From the NCBI GenBank assembly GCA_049609625.1, contig JBMYYR010000005.1, positions 1-54,121 on the forward strand: DNA of 54,121 nt. The letters are read 5' to 3'. The notes beneath the pieces are model-generated. The model searched no databases. It was not told the DNA's origin and worked only from the letters and a program-made list of their open reading frames with translations. Within the stretch, counting starts at the first letter, position 1, and the number at the start of each line of letters is the position of its first letter. Source of the stretch: JBMYYR01 sp049609625. GTDB taxonomy: Bacteria > Bacteroidota > Bacteroidia > Flavobacteriales > CAJXXR01. Below, piece by piece: positions 9,788 to 18,370 of the stretch. A program made the position numbers and the translations under genes.

Positions 9788-9994
9788 GTTGGTCTAAGGT
9801 TGGTGTTTGTATAAAAAATTGAGGAGCGCTCTATCCAGATTTGTATGCTTTCTGATGGTGTTCTTGCTCAAAATATGTTTGCGAAATTACAAATTATCAT
9901 CGACTTTCTTTAGCATTTCAAAAACTTAAACTAATTTCTATTCACGTTTTCTTAAGAGCATTTTTCAAAAGAAAAAAATATAATCAACTCAATA

Positions 9995-10879
9995 TCAACT
10001 TTTTGAATGATGGTAGATTGTTTTATTCTTCTGCACGACTACATTAACAAGAAAAACAATAAAAAACTGAAGGCCCAAAATAGTGGCCATTGCTCCAGCA
10101 ACAGAAGCATTGAGTTTGACCGACAATAGATAGCCCCAAAACACGGCGTGAATGCTGAATCCACAGGCTAAATAAATCATTTTTTTGAGTTGTTTGGAAA
10201 GTAAATAGGCTGTTGCGGAGGGCACAACCAAAAAAGCAAGTACCAAAATAGCACCAACAGATTCGAAAGAAAATACGGTTACAAAAGACACCAAAGACAT
10301 TAAACCATAGTTGATGGCAGCAACCGACATACCGATACTGGCGGCGTAAAGCGGATCGAAACTTGTGATTTTCAATCCATTGAAAGCAAAACTAATTAAT
10401 CCGACAACGACAATCAACATACAAAGTCCTAAAACAAAAGCTCTTGGCAGCCAAATGGTTGAGCTTAGCTGAATAAGATCTAAAGGCACATAAGCAATTT
10501 CGCCAAAAAGCACACAGTCTTGATCGATATCGAGGTTGTCATTAAAAAATGAAATCATAATAACTCCAATGGCAAACAACCACGTATACGTTACGCCGAT
10601 AGAGGCATCTTCTTGCAAACGCCCGATTTTATTGAAGCTCTCAATCATGAAAGTACTCAAAACTCCAAGTCCGGCAGCGGCAAAAAGCATTGGCAAAGCG
10701 CTGTAAGATTGTGTAAACAAATAGGCGATTACAATCCCTGGCAAAACAGCGTGAGAAATTGCGTCGCCAATCATAGCCATTTTTCTGAGAATCAAGAAAC
10801 TACCGAGAATTGCACTCGGAATGGCGATGCATACGGCCGTTAAGAAAATCCAAAGAAAATTTGTGTCGAAATACTGCAT
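9995..10879 (-). CDS. Metal ABC transporter permease (TroD/ZnuB-like)
   Basis: Membrane subunit of a manganese/zinc/iron-type ABC importer (ABC-3 family). It has 294 residues with about eight hydrophobic helices. The N-terminus shows the conserved permease features AILGSFLILRKMAMIGDAISHAVLPG, and the mid region shows FDPLYAASIG. It is the last gene of the operon regulator-SBP-ATPase-permease-permease and abuts the upstream permease without a gap. Unlike that permease it has no extra C-terminal domain. The metal cannot be read from the permease; the binding protein suggests Mn or Zn. Confidence 0.93.
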   Translation of the reverse strand: MQYFDTNFLWIFLTAVCIAIPSAILGSFLILRKMAMIGDAISHAVLPGIVIAYLFTQSYSALPMLFAAAGLGVLSTFMIESFNKIGRLQEDASIGVTYTWLFAIGVIMISFFNDNLDIDQDCVLFGEIAYVPLDLIQLSSTIWLPRAFVLGLCMLIVVVGLISFAFNGLKITSFDPLYAASIGMSVAAINYGLMSLVSFVTVFSFESVGAILVLAFLVVPSATAYLLSKQLKKMIYLACGFSIHAVFWGYLLSVKLNASVAGAMATILGLQFFIVFLVNVVVQKNKTIYHHSKS

Positions 10880-12127
10880 TTAGTTGTACGGAATTTGGTT
10901 TTGATGCGGATCTTGAACTGGAAAATCTAAGAGTTGTTCAAGTTCGGCTTCGAGTTCGTCATTGATAAAATGCTCGATGGTGTCGGCATCTTCGTGTACG
11001 TGATCGCCTTTTACTTTAAGTTTGGTACTGAGGTACATTTCCCAAAGTCGGTGGAGTTTCACGATGCGTTTTGCTCGAGTTAATCCCTTATCTGTCAATC
11101 GAATACCGCTATTTTTAGATAAAAAACCTTGTTGTTTTAATGTTTTGATGCCTTTTCTGAGTAAAGCAATATCGAAATACCGACGTTCTAAAACAGCGGA
11201 TTCTTGACGTAGTTCTAAAAAATCTGATTGCGCTTCGCCGAGATGATAAATGGTTTTGAGAATGTTGTCTTCCAACATTTTATTTCTGATGTTTTTTCGT
11301 TTTTGGAGTCGAGAAAATAGTCCTTTTTTGGGTGAAAAAAGTATGGAAAAAATGGCAAAAAAGGATAGAAAAATAACAATCCACGGCCCTGTTGGCATTT
11401 TCACGGCAGACATCGAAACCAAAACACCCAAAAGACCAGAACACATGGCAAAAAGTGCCGAAAGGATTAACATCGACTTCAAATTATTGGTCCAAAACCG
11501 AGCTGAAGATGCTGGCGTAACCAAAAGTGCGGCCATTAAAACAATTCCAACAACCTGAATACCAACAACTATAACTAAAATTGTAAGCACCGACAACAAC
11601 CATTCACTGAGTTTGACATTCATGCCAATGGTTTTGGCATAGGCTCTATCAAAAGACAACAATAAAAAATTCCGAAAGAAGGCTACAATGGCTAAAATGA
11701 TTAATCCAGAAATTGATGCCAGCCAATATAAATCAGCTTTGAGCATAGCGGCAGCTTTTCCGAACAAAAACTTATCTAAACCCGTTTGTGCCGATTGATA
11801 TTCATGTTGAATATGCGTGAATAATAAGACTCCAAATCCAAAAAAGACGGAAAGTACCAGCGCAATGGCGGTATCGGTTTTGAGTTTTGAATAACGCGTT
11901 AAAACATCCACCAAAGTGATGGACAAATAGCCTGTAAAACATGCGCCCAAAATAAGATAAATCGGGTCTTGAGACTGGCTCAACATGAAGCCCAAAGCAA
12001 TACCCGGAAAAACCGAATGCGCAATGGCATCGCCAATAAGCGCTTGTTTTCTCAAAAAGGTAAATGAGCCAATAAGTCCAGAAGCTAAACCGAGCAAAGC
12101 CACGCCAAAAATCACCGAATACATCAT
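10880..12127 (-). CDS. Metal ABC transporter permease fused to a DtxR-like C-terminal domain (TroC-like)
   Basis: The 415 residues comprise two parts. Residues 1-270 form an ABC-3 membrane permease (FLRKQALIGDAIAHSVFPG; FDRAYAKTIGM). About 285-412 form a cytosolic domain that closely resembles the DtxR regulator of the same operon: LTDKGLTRAKRIVKLHRLWE, VHEDADTIEH, LDFPVQDPH. The residues that align with the MntR metal ligands H77, E99, E102 and H103 are H359, D382, E385 and H386. Metal binding may therefore be kept, although the N-terminal ligand helix reads N and K instead of D8 and E11. The fusion suggests direct sensing of cytosolic metal by the transporter (inference). It overlaps the ATPase gene by 4 bp. 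Confidence 0.93.
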   Translation of the reverse strand: MMYSVIFGVALLGLASGLIGSFTFLRKQALIGDAIAHSVFPGIALGFMLSQSQDPIYLILGACFTGYLSITLVDVLTRYSKLKTDTAIALVLSVFFGFGVLLFTHIQHEYQSAQTGLDKFLFGKAAAMLKADLYWLASISGLIILAIVAFFRNFLLLSFDRAYAKTIGMNVKLSEWLLSVLTILVIVVGIQVVGIVLMAALLVTPASSARFWTNNLKSMLILSALFAMCSGLLGVLVSMSAVKMPTGPWIVIFLSFFAIFSILFSPKKGLFSRLQKRKNIRNKMLEDNILKTIYHLGEAQSDFLELRQESAVLERRYFDIALLRKGIKTLKQQGFLSKNSGIRLTDKGLTRAKRIVKLHRLWEMYLSTKLKVKGDHVHEDADTIEHFINDELEAELEQLLDFPVQDPHQNQIPYN

Positions 12128-12918
12128 ATACTTTGGTGGTCTTTTCGCCCAACTTCCGAGGCTTTTAATACATCAAAAACTTGACTTAAAATACTTAATT
12201 GACCGCCATAAGTGGCTTCGAGATTAGCTTGCGTGAGCACGTCATCAGTCTCGCCAACATCAACCATTCGGGTGTTGAGTAAAATGAGGTGATCGAAATA
12301 TTTTCTTACGGTTTGAAGGTCGTGATGCACCACCAAAACGGTTTTTCCTTCGGCTTTCATCACTTTTAGAAGATTGATGATGGATTTTTCGGTTGTGGCA
12401 TCCACGCCAGCAAAAGGTTCGTCCAACAAATAGAGTTGAGCATTTTGAGCCAAAGCTCGTGCAATAAATACCCGTTGTTGTTGACCTCCAGAGAGTTCTG
12501 AGATTTGTCTTTTGCTAAAATCAGCCATATTAACTTTTTCTAAACAATGCATTCCCCAGGTTTTATCGGCTTTAGAAAGTCGCTTATAAAATGGTCTTTG
12601 GGCGTAAATCCCCATCAAAACGACATCCAAAACTGAAGCCGGAAAATCCCAATCGACACTTTCTCTTTGCGGTACATAAGCCACTTTTTTACGGACATCT
12701 TGAAGTTTGTTTCCAAACAATTTCACAAAACCGCTGTCTAAAGGCAATAAATCCATCAAAGCTTTGAGCAAGGTCGATTTTCCTGAACCATTTGGACCTA
12801 AAACACCACATAAAACGCCTTTTGGAATTTCAAAATCGACATCCCACAAGACTGGTTTTTTGTCGTAGCTCACGGTTAAATCGTGAACTTCTATTAAGGC
12901 TTCTTTGCGCTCTTCCAT
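12124..12918 (-). CDS. Metal ABC transporter ATP-binding protein (TroB-like)
   Basis: Cytoplasmic ATPase that drives the importer formed by the two downstream permeases. It has 264 residues, typical of the family. The motifs are Walker A GPNGSGKST near residue 41, the Q-loop in VPQRESVDWDFP, signature LSGGQQQR, Walker B LYLLDEPFAG and switch histidine in VVHHD. The sequence VPQRESVDWDFP is characteristic of Mn/Zn-type ATPases. It overlaps the neighbouring genes by 4 bp at its stop and 1 bp at its start, showing tight translational coupling. Confidence 0.95.
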   Translation of the reverse strand: MEERKEALIEVHDLTVSYDKKPVLWDVDFEIPKGVLCGVLGPNGSGKSTLLKALMDLLPLDSGFVKLFGNKLQDVRKKVAYVPQRESVDWDFPASVLDVVLMGIYAQRPFYKRLSKADKTWGMHCLEKVNMADFSKRQISELSGGQQQRVFIARALAQNAQLYLLDEPFAGVDATTEKSIINLLKVMKAEGKTVLVVHHDLQTVRKYFDHLILLNTRMVDVGETDDVLTQANLEATYGGQLSILSQVFDVLKASEVGRKDHQSI

Positions 12919-13841
12919 TAGTTTTTCATTGCCTCTACAAAGGTGTTCGTATTGTGTTGCAACATCCCGATATAAGTTCCTTCGGGCGTTCCTTCATCGC
13001 CCATAGCATCAGAAAAAAGCTCGCCTCCAATGTTGATATTAAAACCTGCCGATTGACATTGCTCAACGACCGACTGAATGGCTTTTGGAGAAACCGAACT
13101 TTCGACAAAAATGGCTGGAATTTGACGCTCAATCAAGGTATTTACCGTGTTTTGAACATCTTTTAAACCAAATTCGGTTGAAGTCGACAAACCTTGAAGT
13201 GCCAAAACTTCAATATTGTACCGACGTCCAAAATAAGCAAAGGCATCGTGAGCCGTATAAAGCACACGACGGTTTTCAGGCACTTGACTCAATTTTGTTC
13301 TAATTTCTTGATCTAAATCACTTAGTTTTTGAAGATAAGCTGAGGTGTTTTTTTCGATTTGGATTTTATCATCAGGGAATTGATTTTGAAGTTTTAAACT
13401 CATTGCCGAAGCTACTTTTTTCCAAATCAACACATCAAACCAAAAATGCGGATCTTGACCCGAAGCAAACTCACCTGTTGTTCTAATATCGGCATCAGCC
13501 AAAGCTAAATCTGCCGACCAAACCTCTTTTCTTTTAGCTAATTTTTGAAGAATATCACCCATTTTTCCTTCAAGATGTAAACCATTATAAATAATTAAAT
13601 CGGCTTTTTGGAGGTTAACCAAATCACCCTGAGAAGCTTTGTAATAGTGTGGGTCTACGCCTGGGCCCATCAAAGCATCAACTTCATATTCGGCTGGCAA
13701 TAAATTGATAGCCAAATCTTTGAGCATTCCAGTTGTGCAAACAAGTTTAGTTTTTTCTGTTGCTTTTGGATGTTTTTCTGACTCCTGACAAGATTGTAAC
13801 ACACAAATCAAGCTGAAGAATAGGGCAATGATTTTTTTCAT
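12918..13841 (-). CDS. Metal-binding lipoprotein of the ABC importer (TroA-like)
   Basis: Cluster A-I substrate-binding protein of 307 residues with a lipoprotein signal ending in LQSC, so it is anchored on the periplasmic face. The four metal ligands line up with Treponema TroA: H65 (DPHYY), H132 (DPHFW), H198 (TAHDAF) and D278 (SDAMGDEGT). A His in the third position is TroA-like, binding Mn or Zn, whereas PsaA-type Mn proteins have Glu there. There is no His-rich loop as in many ZnuA proteins. Together with the DtxR-family regulator this favours Mn (or Mn/Fe) uptake, but Zn is not excluded. It overlaps the regulator gene by 4 bp. Confidence 0.94.
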   Translation of the reverse strand: MKKIIALFFSLICVLQSCQESEKHPKATEKTKLVCTTGMLKDLAINLLPAEYEVDALMGPGVDPHYYKASQGDLVNLQKADLIIYNGLHLEGKMGDILQKLAKRKEVWSADLALADADIRTTGEFASGQDPHFWFDVLIWKKVASAMSLKLQNQFPDDKIQIEKNTSAYLQKLSDLDQEIRTKLSQVPENRRVLYTAHDAFAYFGRRYNIEVLALQGLSTSTEFGLKDVQNTVNTLIERQIPAIFVESSVSPKAIQSVVEQCQSAGFNINIGGELFSDAMGDEGTPEGTYIGMLQHNTNTFVEAMKN

Positions 13842-14494
13842 AATTTATTAACTATTAGTTGTTTAGTCGCTTTTGAGCTAAGTTGTTTTTGTTCGGTGTT
13901 GTGTTCGATGATTAAACTGTCATCGAATGTAATTTTATCTAAAATTTTGAATGAAGATCCAATATCTAAACCCAAAACATTGAGGTAATTTAAAAATTCG
14001 GAAGCCTCTGAAAGCACGCCAATCAGTTGATGTTCTGCGCCAATTTCAGATTCGGATAAGACTTGACTTTCGCGCTGTGGTAATTCTCCCAACTGATTTG
14101 GAATCGGATTTCCATGCGGGTCCCAATTCGGAAAACCTAAAAACGTATCGAGTCTATGGACTAATTCTTCGGATTGAATATGCTCAAGTTGTTCGGCAAT
14201 ATCATGTACGTTTTCCCAAGAAAATTCAAGTTTTTCGACCAAAAAGAGCTCCCAAAGTCGATGTTTTCTGACAATTGAAATCGCTTTTTGACGACCAATT
14301 GCACTCAATTCAACACCTTTATACTTTATGTAAACACAAAGTTCTTTTTTGGCTAACTTCTTCAACATATCGGTTATCGAAGAGGCTTTTGTGCCTAATT
14401 CATCCGCCAAAGCGTTCGTATTTACAAACGGATTGTCATCTGTTTGCAGCTTATGAATGGCTTTTAAGTAGTTTTCTTCAGAAATTGAAAGCAT
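13838..14494 (-). CDS. DtxR-family metal-dependent transcriptional regulator (MntR/IdeR-like)
   Basis: Metal-responsive repressor of 218 residues and first gene of the uptake operon. It has an N-terminal winged helix (ENYLKAIHKL; ELGTKASSITDMLKKL, about 1-65), a dimerisation and metal-binding domain (H78 in KHRLWE, E101, E104, H105 in EQLEH, about 66-140) and a C-terminal FeoA/SH3-like domain (about 145-218). The helix-1 residues that would be D8 and E11 in B. subtilis MntR are N and K here, so the site differs from that protein. The palindrome at 14524-14559 overlaps its promoter, indicating autoregulation of the whole operon when metal is plentiful. Confidence 0.93.
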   Translation of the reverse strand: MLSISEENYLKAIHKLQTDDNPFVNTNALADELGTKASSITDMLKKLAKKELCVYIKYKGVELSAIGRQKAISIVRKHRLWELFLVEKLEFSWENVHDIAEQLEHIQSEELVHRLDTFLGFPNWDPHGNPIPNQLGELPQRESQVLSESEIGAEHQLIGVLSEASEFLNYLNVLGLDIGSSFKILDKITFDDSLIIEHNTEQKQLSSKATKQLIVNKL

Positions 14495-14517
14495 GGATGC
14501 TGAATAAGAAATTTCAG

Positions 14518-14525
14518 CAAAGGTA
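14518..14525 (-). promoter_or_regulatory. -7 element of the DtxR/metal-uptake operon
   Basis: On the minus strand TACCTTTG matches TAnnTTTG exactly and lies 24-31 nt before the ATG at 14494. The region where the -33 element should lie is taken up by the palindrome 14524-14559, which fits repression by occlusion. Confidence 0.55.
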
Positions 14526-14559
14526 AGTTTATTTTTAGGTTTGTCTAAAAATAAACTTA
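14524..14559. promoter_or_regulatory. Perfect palindrome: probable DtxR-family operator, also a possible yidD terminator
   Basis: TAAGTTTATTTTTAG (14524-14538) and its exact reverse complement (14545-14559) are separated by 6 nt. The core TTTAG-N6/7-CTAAA resembles the boxes bound by DtxR/MntR-type repressors. It covers the region just upstream of the -7 element of the regulator operon. It also touches the yidD stop codon (14557-14559), so in RNA the 15-bp stem could help end yidD transcription. The regulatory role is inference from position and symmetry. Confidence 0.7.
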
Positions 14560-14805
14560 TTTTTTATTTTGAGTTCGTTTCGGGACAGGATCAAAACCAT
14601 TGCCTCCCCACGGATGGCAAGAGGCAAGGCGTTTGATTCCGAGGTATAATCCTTTAAAAAGTCCCCATTCGTTTAGTGCATCGAGCATATATTGCGAACA
14701 AGTCGGATTGTAGCGACAAGCCGCAGGAAACCATGGCGAAATAAGGATCTGATAGATTCTAACGATCAGTTTTACTGGAAAAATCAGTAGTTTTTTCAAC
14801 ATCAA
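14557..14805 (-). CDS. yidD: Membrane protein insertion efficiency factor YidD
   Basis: Small membrane-associated protein of 82 residues that assists YidC-dependent insertion of inner-membrane proteins. The family signature is complete: amphipathic N-terminal helix, then ISPWFPAACRYNPTCSQYMLDAL with paired cysteines, GLYLGIKRLASCHPWGG and GFDPVP. It lies 15 bp downstream of the MscS gene's stop codon and is probably co-transcribed with it. It is not next to yidC or rnpA here. Confidence 0.95.
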   Translation of the reverse strand: MMLKKLLIFPVKLIVRIYQILISPWFPAACRYNPTCSQYMLDALNEWGLFKGLYLGIKRLASCHPWGGNGFDPVPKRTQNKK

Positions 14806-14820
14806 CGAAGAGCAATTAGC

Positions 14821-15645
14821 TTATTTTTTCTCAGCTAAAACAATTTGTTTGAATGGCGCATCGAAACCAGCTTCACTCAATTGTTTTTTGATCTCTCCAC
14901 GAAGTCCCCAAAAGACATCCCAATAGTCGTCAACCGTACAAAACGGAAGCGCAACCAGCTCAACGCTGCTTTCTCCTAGGTTTGTAATGTAAACAGAAGA
15001 TTTAGGATCTTTTAGAACTAAAGGGCTGTTATCCAGAATGTTTTGAACAATTTCTTGAGCTTTTTGGTGATCAGCATCATAACGAACAGCAAAAGGAATA
15101 TCGGCTCTCACATTGCCATTTGATGAAAAATTTGTAACCGTATCAGCCGTGATTTTTCCATTTGGAATGATGACGGTTTTGTTTTGAAATGTGTTTAAAA
15201 AAGTAACAAAAACAGAAACTTCTTTCACAAAGCCGAGCTGACCTCCAACTTCGATCAAATCTCCAACTTTGAACGGCTTAAAAATAAGAATCATCACACC
15301 AGAAGCTAAATTCCCTAAAGAACCTTGAAAAGCCAAGCCAATAGCCAAACCAACGGAAGCAATAAGAGCGGCAAAAGAAGTCATCTTGATACCAATAACC
15401 GAGGCTACCGTTATAAAAAGAAGAGCTTTGAGCGCAAAACCTATGCTTGTAATCAGAAATGGACGAAGGGTGTCGTCAAGCTTAGTGCGATCAAAAGCTT
15501 TTGAAATCATTTTTAGGAGCATCCTAACGATTAGGAATCCGATAAATAGAGCAACAAAAGCACCTAAAAGTCGTGGTGCCCAGGCGCTGATACTCTCTAC
15601 TCCCGAATCGAGAGCTGTAGATAATGTGTTTTGAATATTGTCCAT
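14821..15645 (-). CDS. Small-conductance mechanosensitive channel (MscS family)
   Basis: Inner-membrane tension-gated channel that releases solutes under hypo-osmotic shock. It has 274 residues from the ATG at 15645, the minimal MscS size. There are three N-terminal membrane helices, the third being the glycine/alanine-rich pore helix (ASVGLAIGLAFQGSLGNLASGVMI), then the MscS beta domain (FKVGDLIEVGGQLGFVKEVSVF) and a C-terminal alpha/beta domain. An in-frame ATG at 15798 would add 51 residues with no family support. A TAnnTTTG -7 element at 15697-15704 lies inside that extension, so 15645 is chosen. Confidence 0.93.
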   Translation of the reverse strand: MDNIQNTLSTALDSGVESISAWAPRLLGAFVALFIGFLIVRMLLKMISKAFDRTKLDDTLRPFLITSIGFALKALLFITVASVIGIKMTSFAALIASVGLAIGLAFQGSLGNLASGVMILIFKPFKVGDLIEVGGQLGFVKEVSVFVTFLNTFQNKTVIIPNGKITADTVTNFSSNGNVRADIPFAVRYDADHQKAQEIVQNILDNSPLVLKDPKSSVYITNLGESSVELVALPFCTVDDYWDVFWGLRGEIKKQLSEAGFDAPFKQIVLAEKK

Positions 15646-15696
15646 AAAGTTAATGTGTTTGATGGTTAGTTTGCCAGTTGGCTTAAAAGTTGGATT

Positions 15697-15704
15697 CAAA
15701 AGTA
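15697..15704 (-). promoter_or_regulatory. Candidate -7 element of the mscS-yidD transcript
   Basis: TACTTTTG on the minus strand matches TAnnTTTG and lies about 50 nt before the chosen mscS start codon. No well-placed TTG is visible upstream. The rest of the gap to 15923 shows no further structure. Confidence 0.4.
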
Positions 15705-15923
15705 CAAAAATTCTTGATGTTATTTTTTTTGCATTCTTCATGTTGTTGAATGCGTTTTTTATAGGATATTTACATCGGGATTGATTCTTGACAATCATCT
15801 TGGTAGTCGTCTAAAGCTAGAAGATAAACTGATGGTTATCAATACGTTGAATTAATTTCCCTTAAGCGTATTCCAACTTATTTTGTTGGCAATCAAAACT
15901 TTATTGTAAACCTCAACAGAGTA

Positions 15924-18317
15924 TTGAACACATTATTAACTCTTATTAAAAAACATAGTTCCCTTTTTTTTGCTCGGCTAAAAGCCATTCGTTTTCGAGA
16001 GCTCGTCCGAATAGTCGTCGTCTCAACATTACTCCTGCTCTTCTATTTTTCTCTACCAAGGCCACTTTTCGACACACCTTATTCTAAAGTTTTGACCAGC
16101 CGAGATGGTCAGCTACTCAATGCTCGTATTGCCAAAGATGGTCAATGGCGATTTCCACCCAAAAACAAGGTTTCAGAAAAATTTTCTATTTGCATTCAAT
16201 TATTTGAGGATCAATATTTTAATTATCATTTCGGATTCAATCCTGTTTCTATTTTTAGAGCTTTAAAGGTCAATCTCGAAGCCCAAAAGGTAGTTCAAGG
16301 TGGCTCAACCATTAGTCAGCAAGTCATTCGGCTAAGCCGAAAACAAAAGCAGAGAAACTTGCTCGAAAAAATAAGAGAATTGATTCTTGCCATTAGGCTA
16401 GAATGTGGGTATTCCAAAAGCGATATTTTGGAACTTTACGCTGCTCATGCGCCTTTTGGTGGCAATGTCGTTGGTCTCGAGGCCGCTTCTTGGCGTTATT
16501 TCAACCGACATCCCGATCAATTGTCTTGGGCCGAATCAGCAACTTTGGCCGTTTTGCCCAATGCGCCAAGCCTGATTTTTCCCGGAAAAAACACAGCTCT
16601 ATTGCTCAAAAAACGAAATAAACTTTTAAAAAAGTGTCTTGATAATCAGTATATTGACTCAGTAAGCTATCAACTTGCTTTGCTTGAAGAATTGCCCAAA
16701 AAACCCTTTCCGCTACCGCAGCTAGCAGAGCATTTTCTCAACTTTTTGGACAAGCAATCTACTCAAAATCAGCATCATTCCAGTATAGATATTGCTTTGC
16801 AAGCTCGGGTTCAGAGGCTAGTTGATTTGCAGCACAAACAATTTTCTGAAAAAGAAATTCACAATGCTGCTGTTTTGGTTTTGGATGTCGAAACTCGGCA
16901 AGTCTTGTGCTATATTGGCAATACCAAAACAAGCCGAAACCATCAGGTCTTTGTCGACAATATTCAAGCTCCACGTAGTTCTGGCTCAGTACTAAAACCT
17001 TTTCTTTATGCCTCCATGCTAACAGAAGGTTCGCTTTTGCCCAAGGCTTTTATTCAAGACATTCCGACGCAATTTAGCAACTTTAAACCCAAAAATTTTA
17101 ATCACGATTTTGAAGGCCTTGTTCCTGCCGATGAAGCGCTGAGCCGGTCGCTCAATATTCCTGCAGTGCGCGCGCTCAAACAGTATGCTTATCCGAGGTT
17201 TCATCAAAAACTAAACAGCCTGGGGTTCAAACACATCAACAAAGAGGCCGACCATTATGGTTTGAGTCTAATTTTGGGCGGTAGCGAATGTAGCTTGTGG
17301 GAAATTACAGGACGTTTTGCGGGCCTCGCCAGTATCCTAAATACTTTTGATAAGCATCAAGCTTACGCCAAAAATGCCTTTGAATCTCCCAAGGTTTTGG
17401 CTTCCGATTCCTTGACATTAAACCTAAAAACAGGAGATGAATTTGATGAATTTTCTGTTGCAGCAGTATACGAAACCTTCAAAGCGTTGAAACAAGTTAA
17501 GCGTCCGTGGGGCGAGCAAGCTTGGCGTTATTTTTCTCATGCTCAAGACATTGCGTGGAAAACCGGCACGAGCTTTGGCTATCGAGACGCCTGGGCTGTG
17601 GGCTCCACAAGTCGTTATACTGTTGGGGTTTGGATGGGTAATTCCGACGGCGAAGGACGCCCAGATTTAGTTGGCGTTCGGGCCGCTGCTCCATTGATGT
17701 TTCAGGTGTTTGAAACCTTAGAGTATCGGCCTTGGCCTGCGCAAGCCATTAGCGAGTACGAACGTTTGGATCTATGCTCCAAAACAGGCCTTTTGGCGCA
17801 ATCGGCATGTCCGAAAACAACGACTCTTGTACCCAAACAAAACGGACAAAGCAAAACTTGTCCGTATCATCGGTTTGTGTTTTTGGATGAACAGGAGAAC
17901 GCTCAGGTCAATACGTCGTGCTACCCAGCATCAAAAATCAAAAAAATAGCTTGGTTTGTTTTGCCGGCAATAGAAGCGCATTTTTACCGAAAAAAACACA
18001 AGGACTATAAGGCTCTTCCTCCTTTTTTGCCTGGTTGTCAGACGAATACATCCTCTGGAATAGCGCTCATATACCCCGAACACAATACCACAATTTATTT
18101 GCCAAAAACCAAAACGGGGCAACAAACCAAAGTGGTTTTGGAAGCCACCCACACCGATAAATCTCAGCATTTGTTCTGGTTTTTGGATGAAGAGTTTATA
18201 GGCGAAACCTCAGATTTTCACACCATGACGTGTTCGCCAAAACCAGGCAAACACAAGCTAATGTTGATGAGCACATCTGGCGAAACAACACGCATGACGT
18301 TTTGGGTAAAGCACTAA
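15924..18317 (+). CDS. pbpC: Penicillin-binding protein 1C (bifunctional glycosyltransferase/transpeptidase)
   Basis: Periplasmic peptidoglycan synthase with 797 residues. It has an N-terminal membrane anchor (about 29-45), a GT51 glycosyltransferase domain with catalytic E95 in EDQYFNYHFG and the QGGSTISQQ motif, a transpeptidase domain with S355-x-x-K358 (SGSVLKP), SLN (SRSLNIP) and KTGTS (546-550), and a C-terminal PBP1C-type domain ending in a beta-rich region (residues about 700-797). The start codon appears to be TTG; no ATG lies close by in frame. PBP1C genes often sit beside an alpha-2-macroglobulin gene, which is absent here. Confidence 0.95.
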   Translation: MNTLLTLIKKHSSLFFARLKAIRFRELVRIVVVSTLLLLFYFSLPRPLFDTPYSKVLTSRDGQLLNARIAKDGQWRFPPKNKVSEKFSICIQLFEDQYFNYHFGFNPVSIFRALKVNLEAQKVVQGGSTISQQVIRLSRKQKQRNLLEKIRELILAIRLECGYSKSDILELYAAHAPFGGNVVGLEAASWRYFNRHPDQLSWAESATLAVLPNAPSLIFPGKNTALLLKKRNKLLKKCLDNQYIDSVSYQLALLEELPKKPFPLPQLAEHFLNFLDKQSTQNQHHSSIDIALQARVQRLVDLQHKQFSEKEIHNAAVLVLDVETRQVLCYIGNTKTSRNHQVFVDNIQAPRSSGSVLKPFLYASMLTEGSLLPKAFIQDIPTQFSNFKPKNFNHDFEGLVPADEALSRSLNIPAVRALKQYAYPRFHQKLNSLGFKHINKEADHYGLSLILGGSECSLWEITGRFAGLASILNTFDKHQAYAKNAFESPKVLASDSLTLNLKTGDEFDEFSVAAVYETFKALKQVKRPWGEQAWRYFSHAQDIAWKTGTSFGYRDAWAVGSTSRYTVGVWMGNSDGEGRPDLVGVRAAAPLMFQVFETLEYRPWPAQAISEYERLDLCSKTGLLAQSACPKTTTLVPKQNGQSKTCPYHRFVFLDEQENAQVNTSCYPASKIKKIAWFVLPAIEAHFYRKKHKDYKALPPFLPGCQTNTSSGIALIYPEHNTTIYLPKTKTGQQTKVVLEATHTDKSQHLFWFLDEEFIGETSDFHTMTCSPKPGKHKLMLMSTSGETTRMTFWVKH

Positions 18318-18370
18318 ACAGAAAGTAGACTTAATGAGATGGCTAAAAATCAGATCAAACCCTCAACGTA

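Noticed and set aside
9788..9994. Possible structured leader RNA of nhaA
   Set aside because: Only a short palindrome (GAGCGCTC, 9824-9831) is seen; no known nhaA RNA motif and no complete promoter could be supported.
15646..15798. Longer N-terminus of the MscS channel
   Set aside because: A -7 element lies within this stretch and the extra 51 residues do not fit the family.
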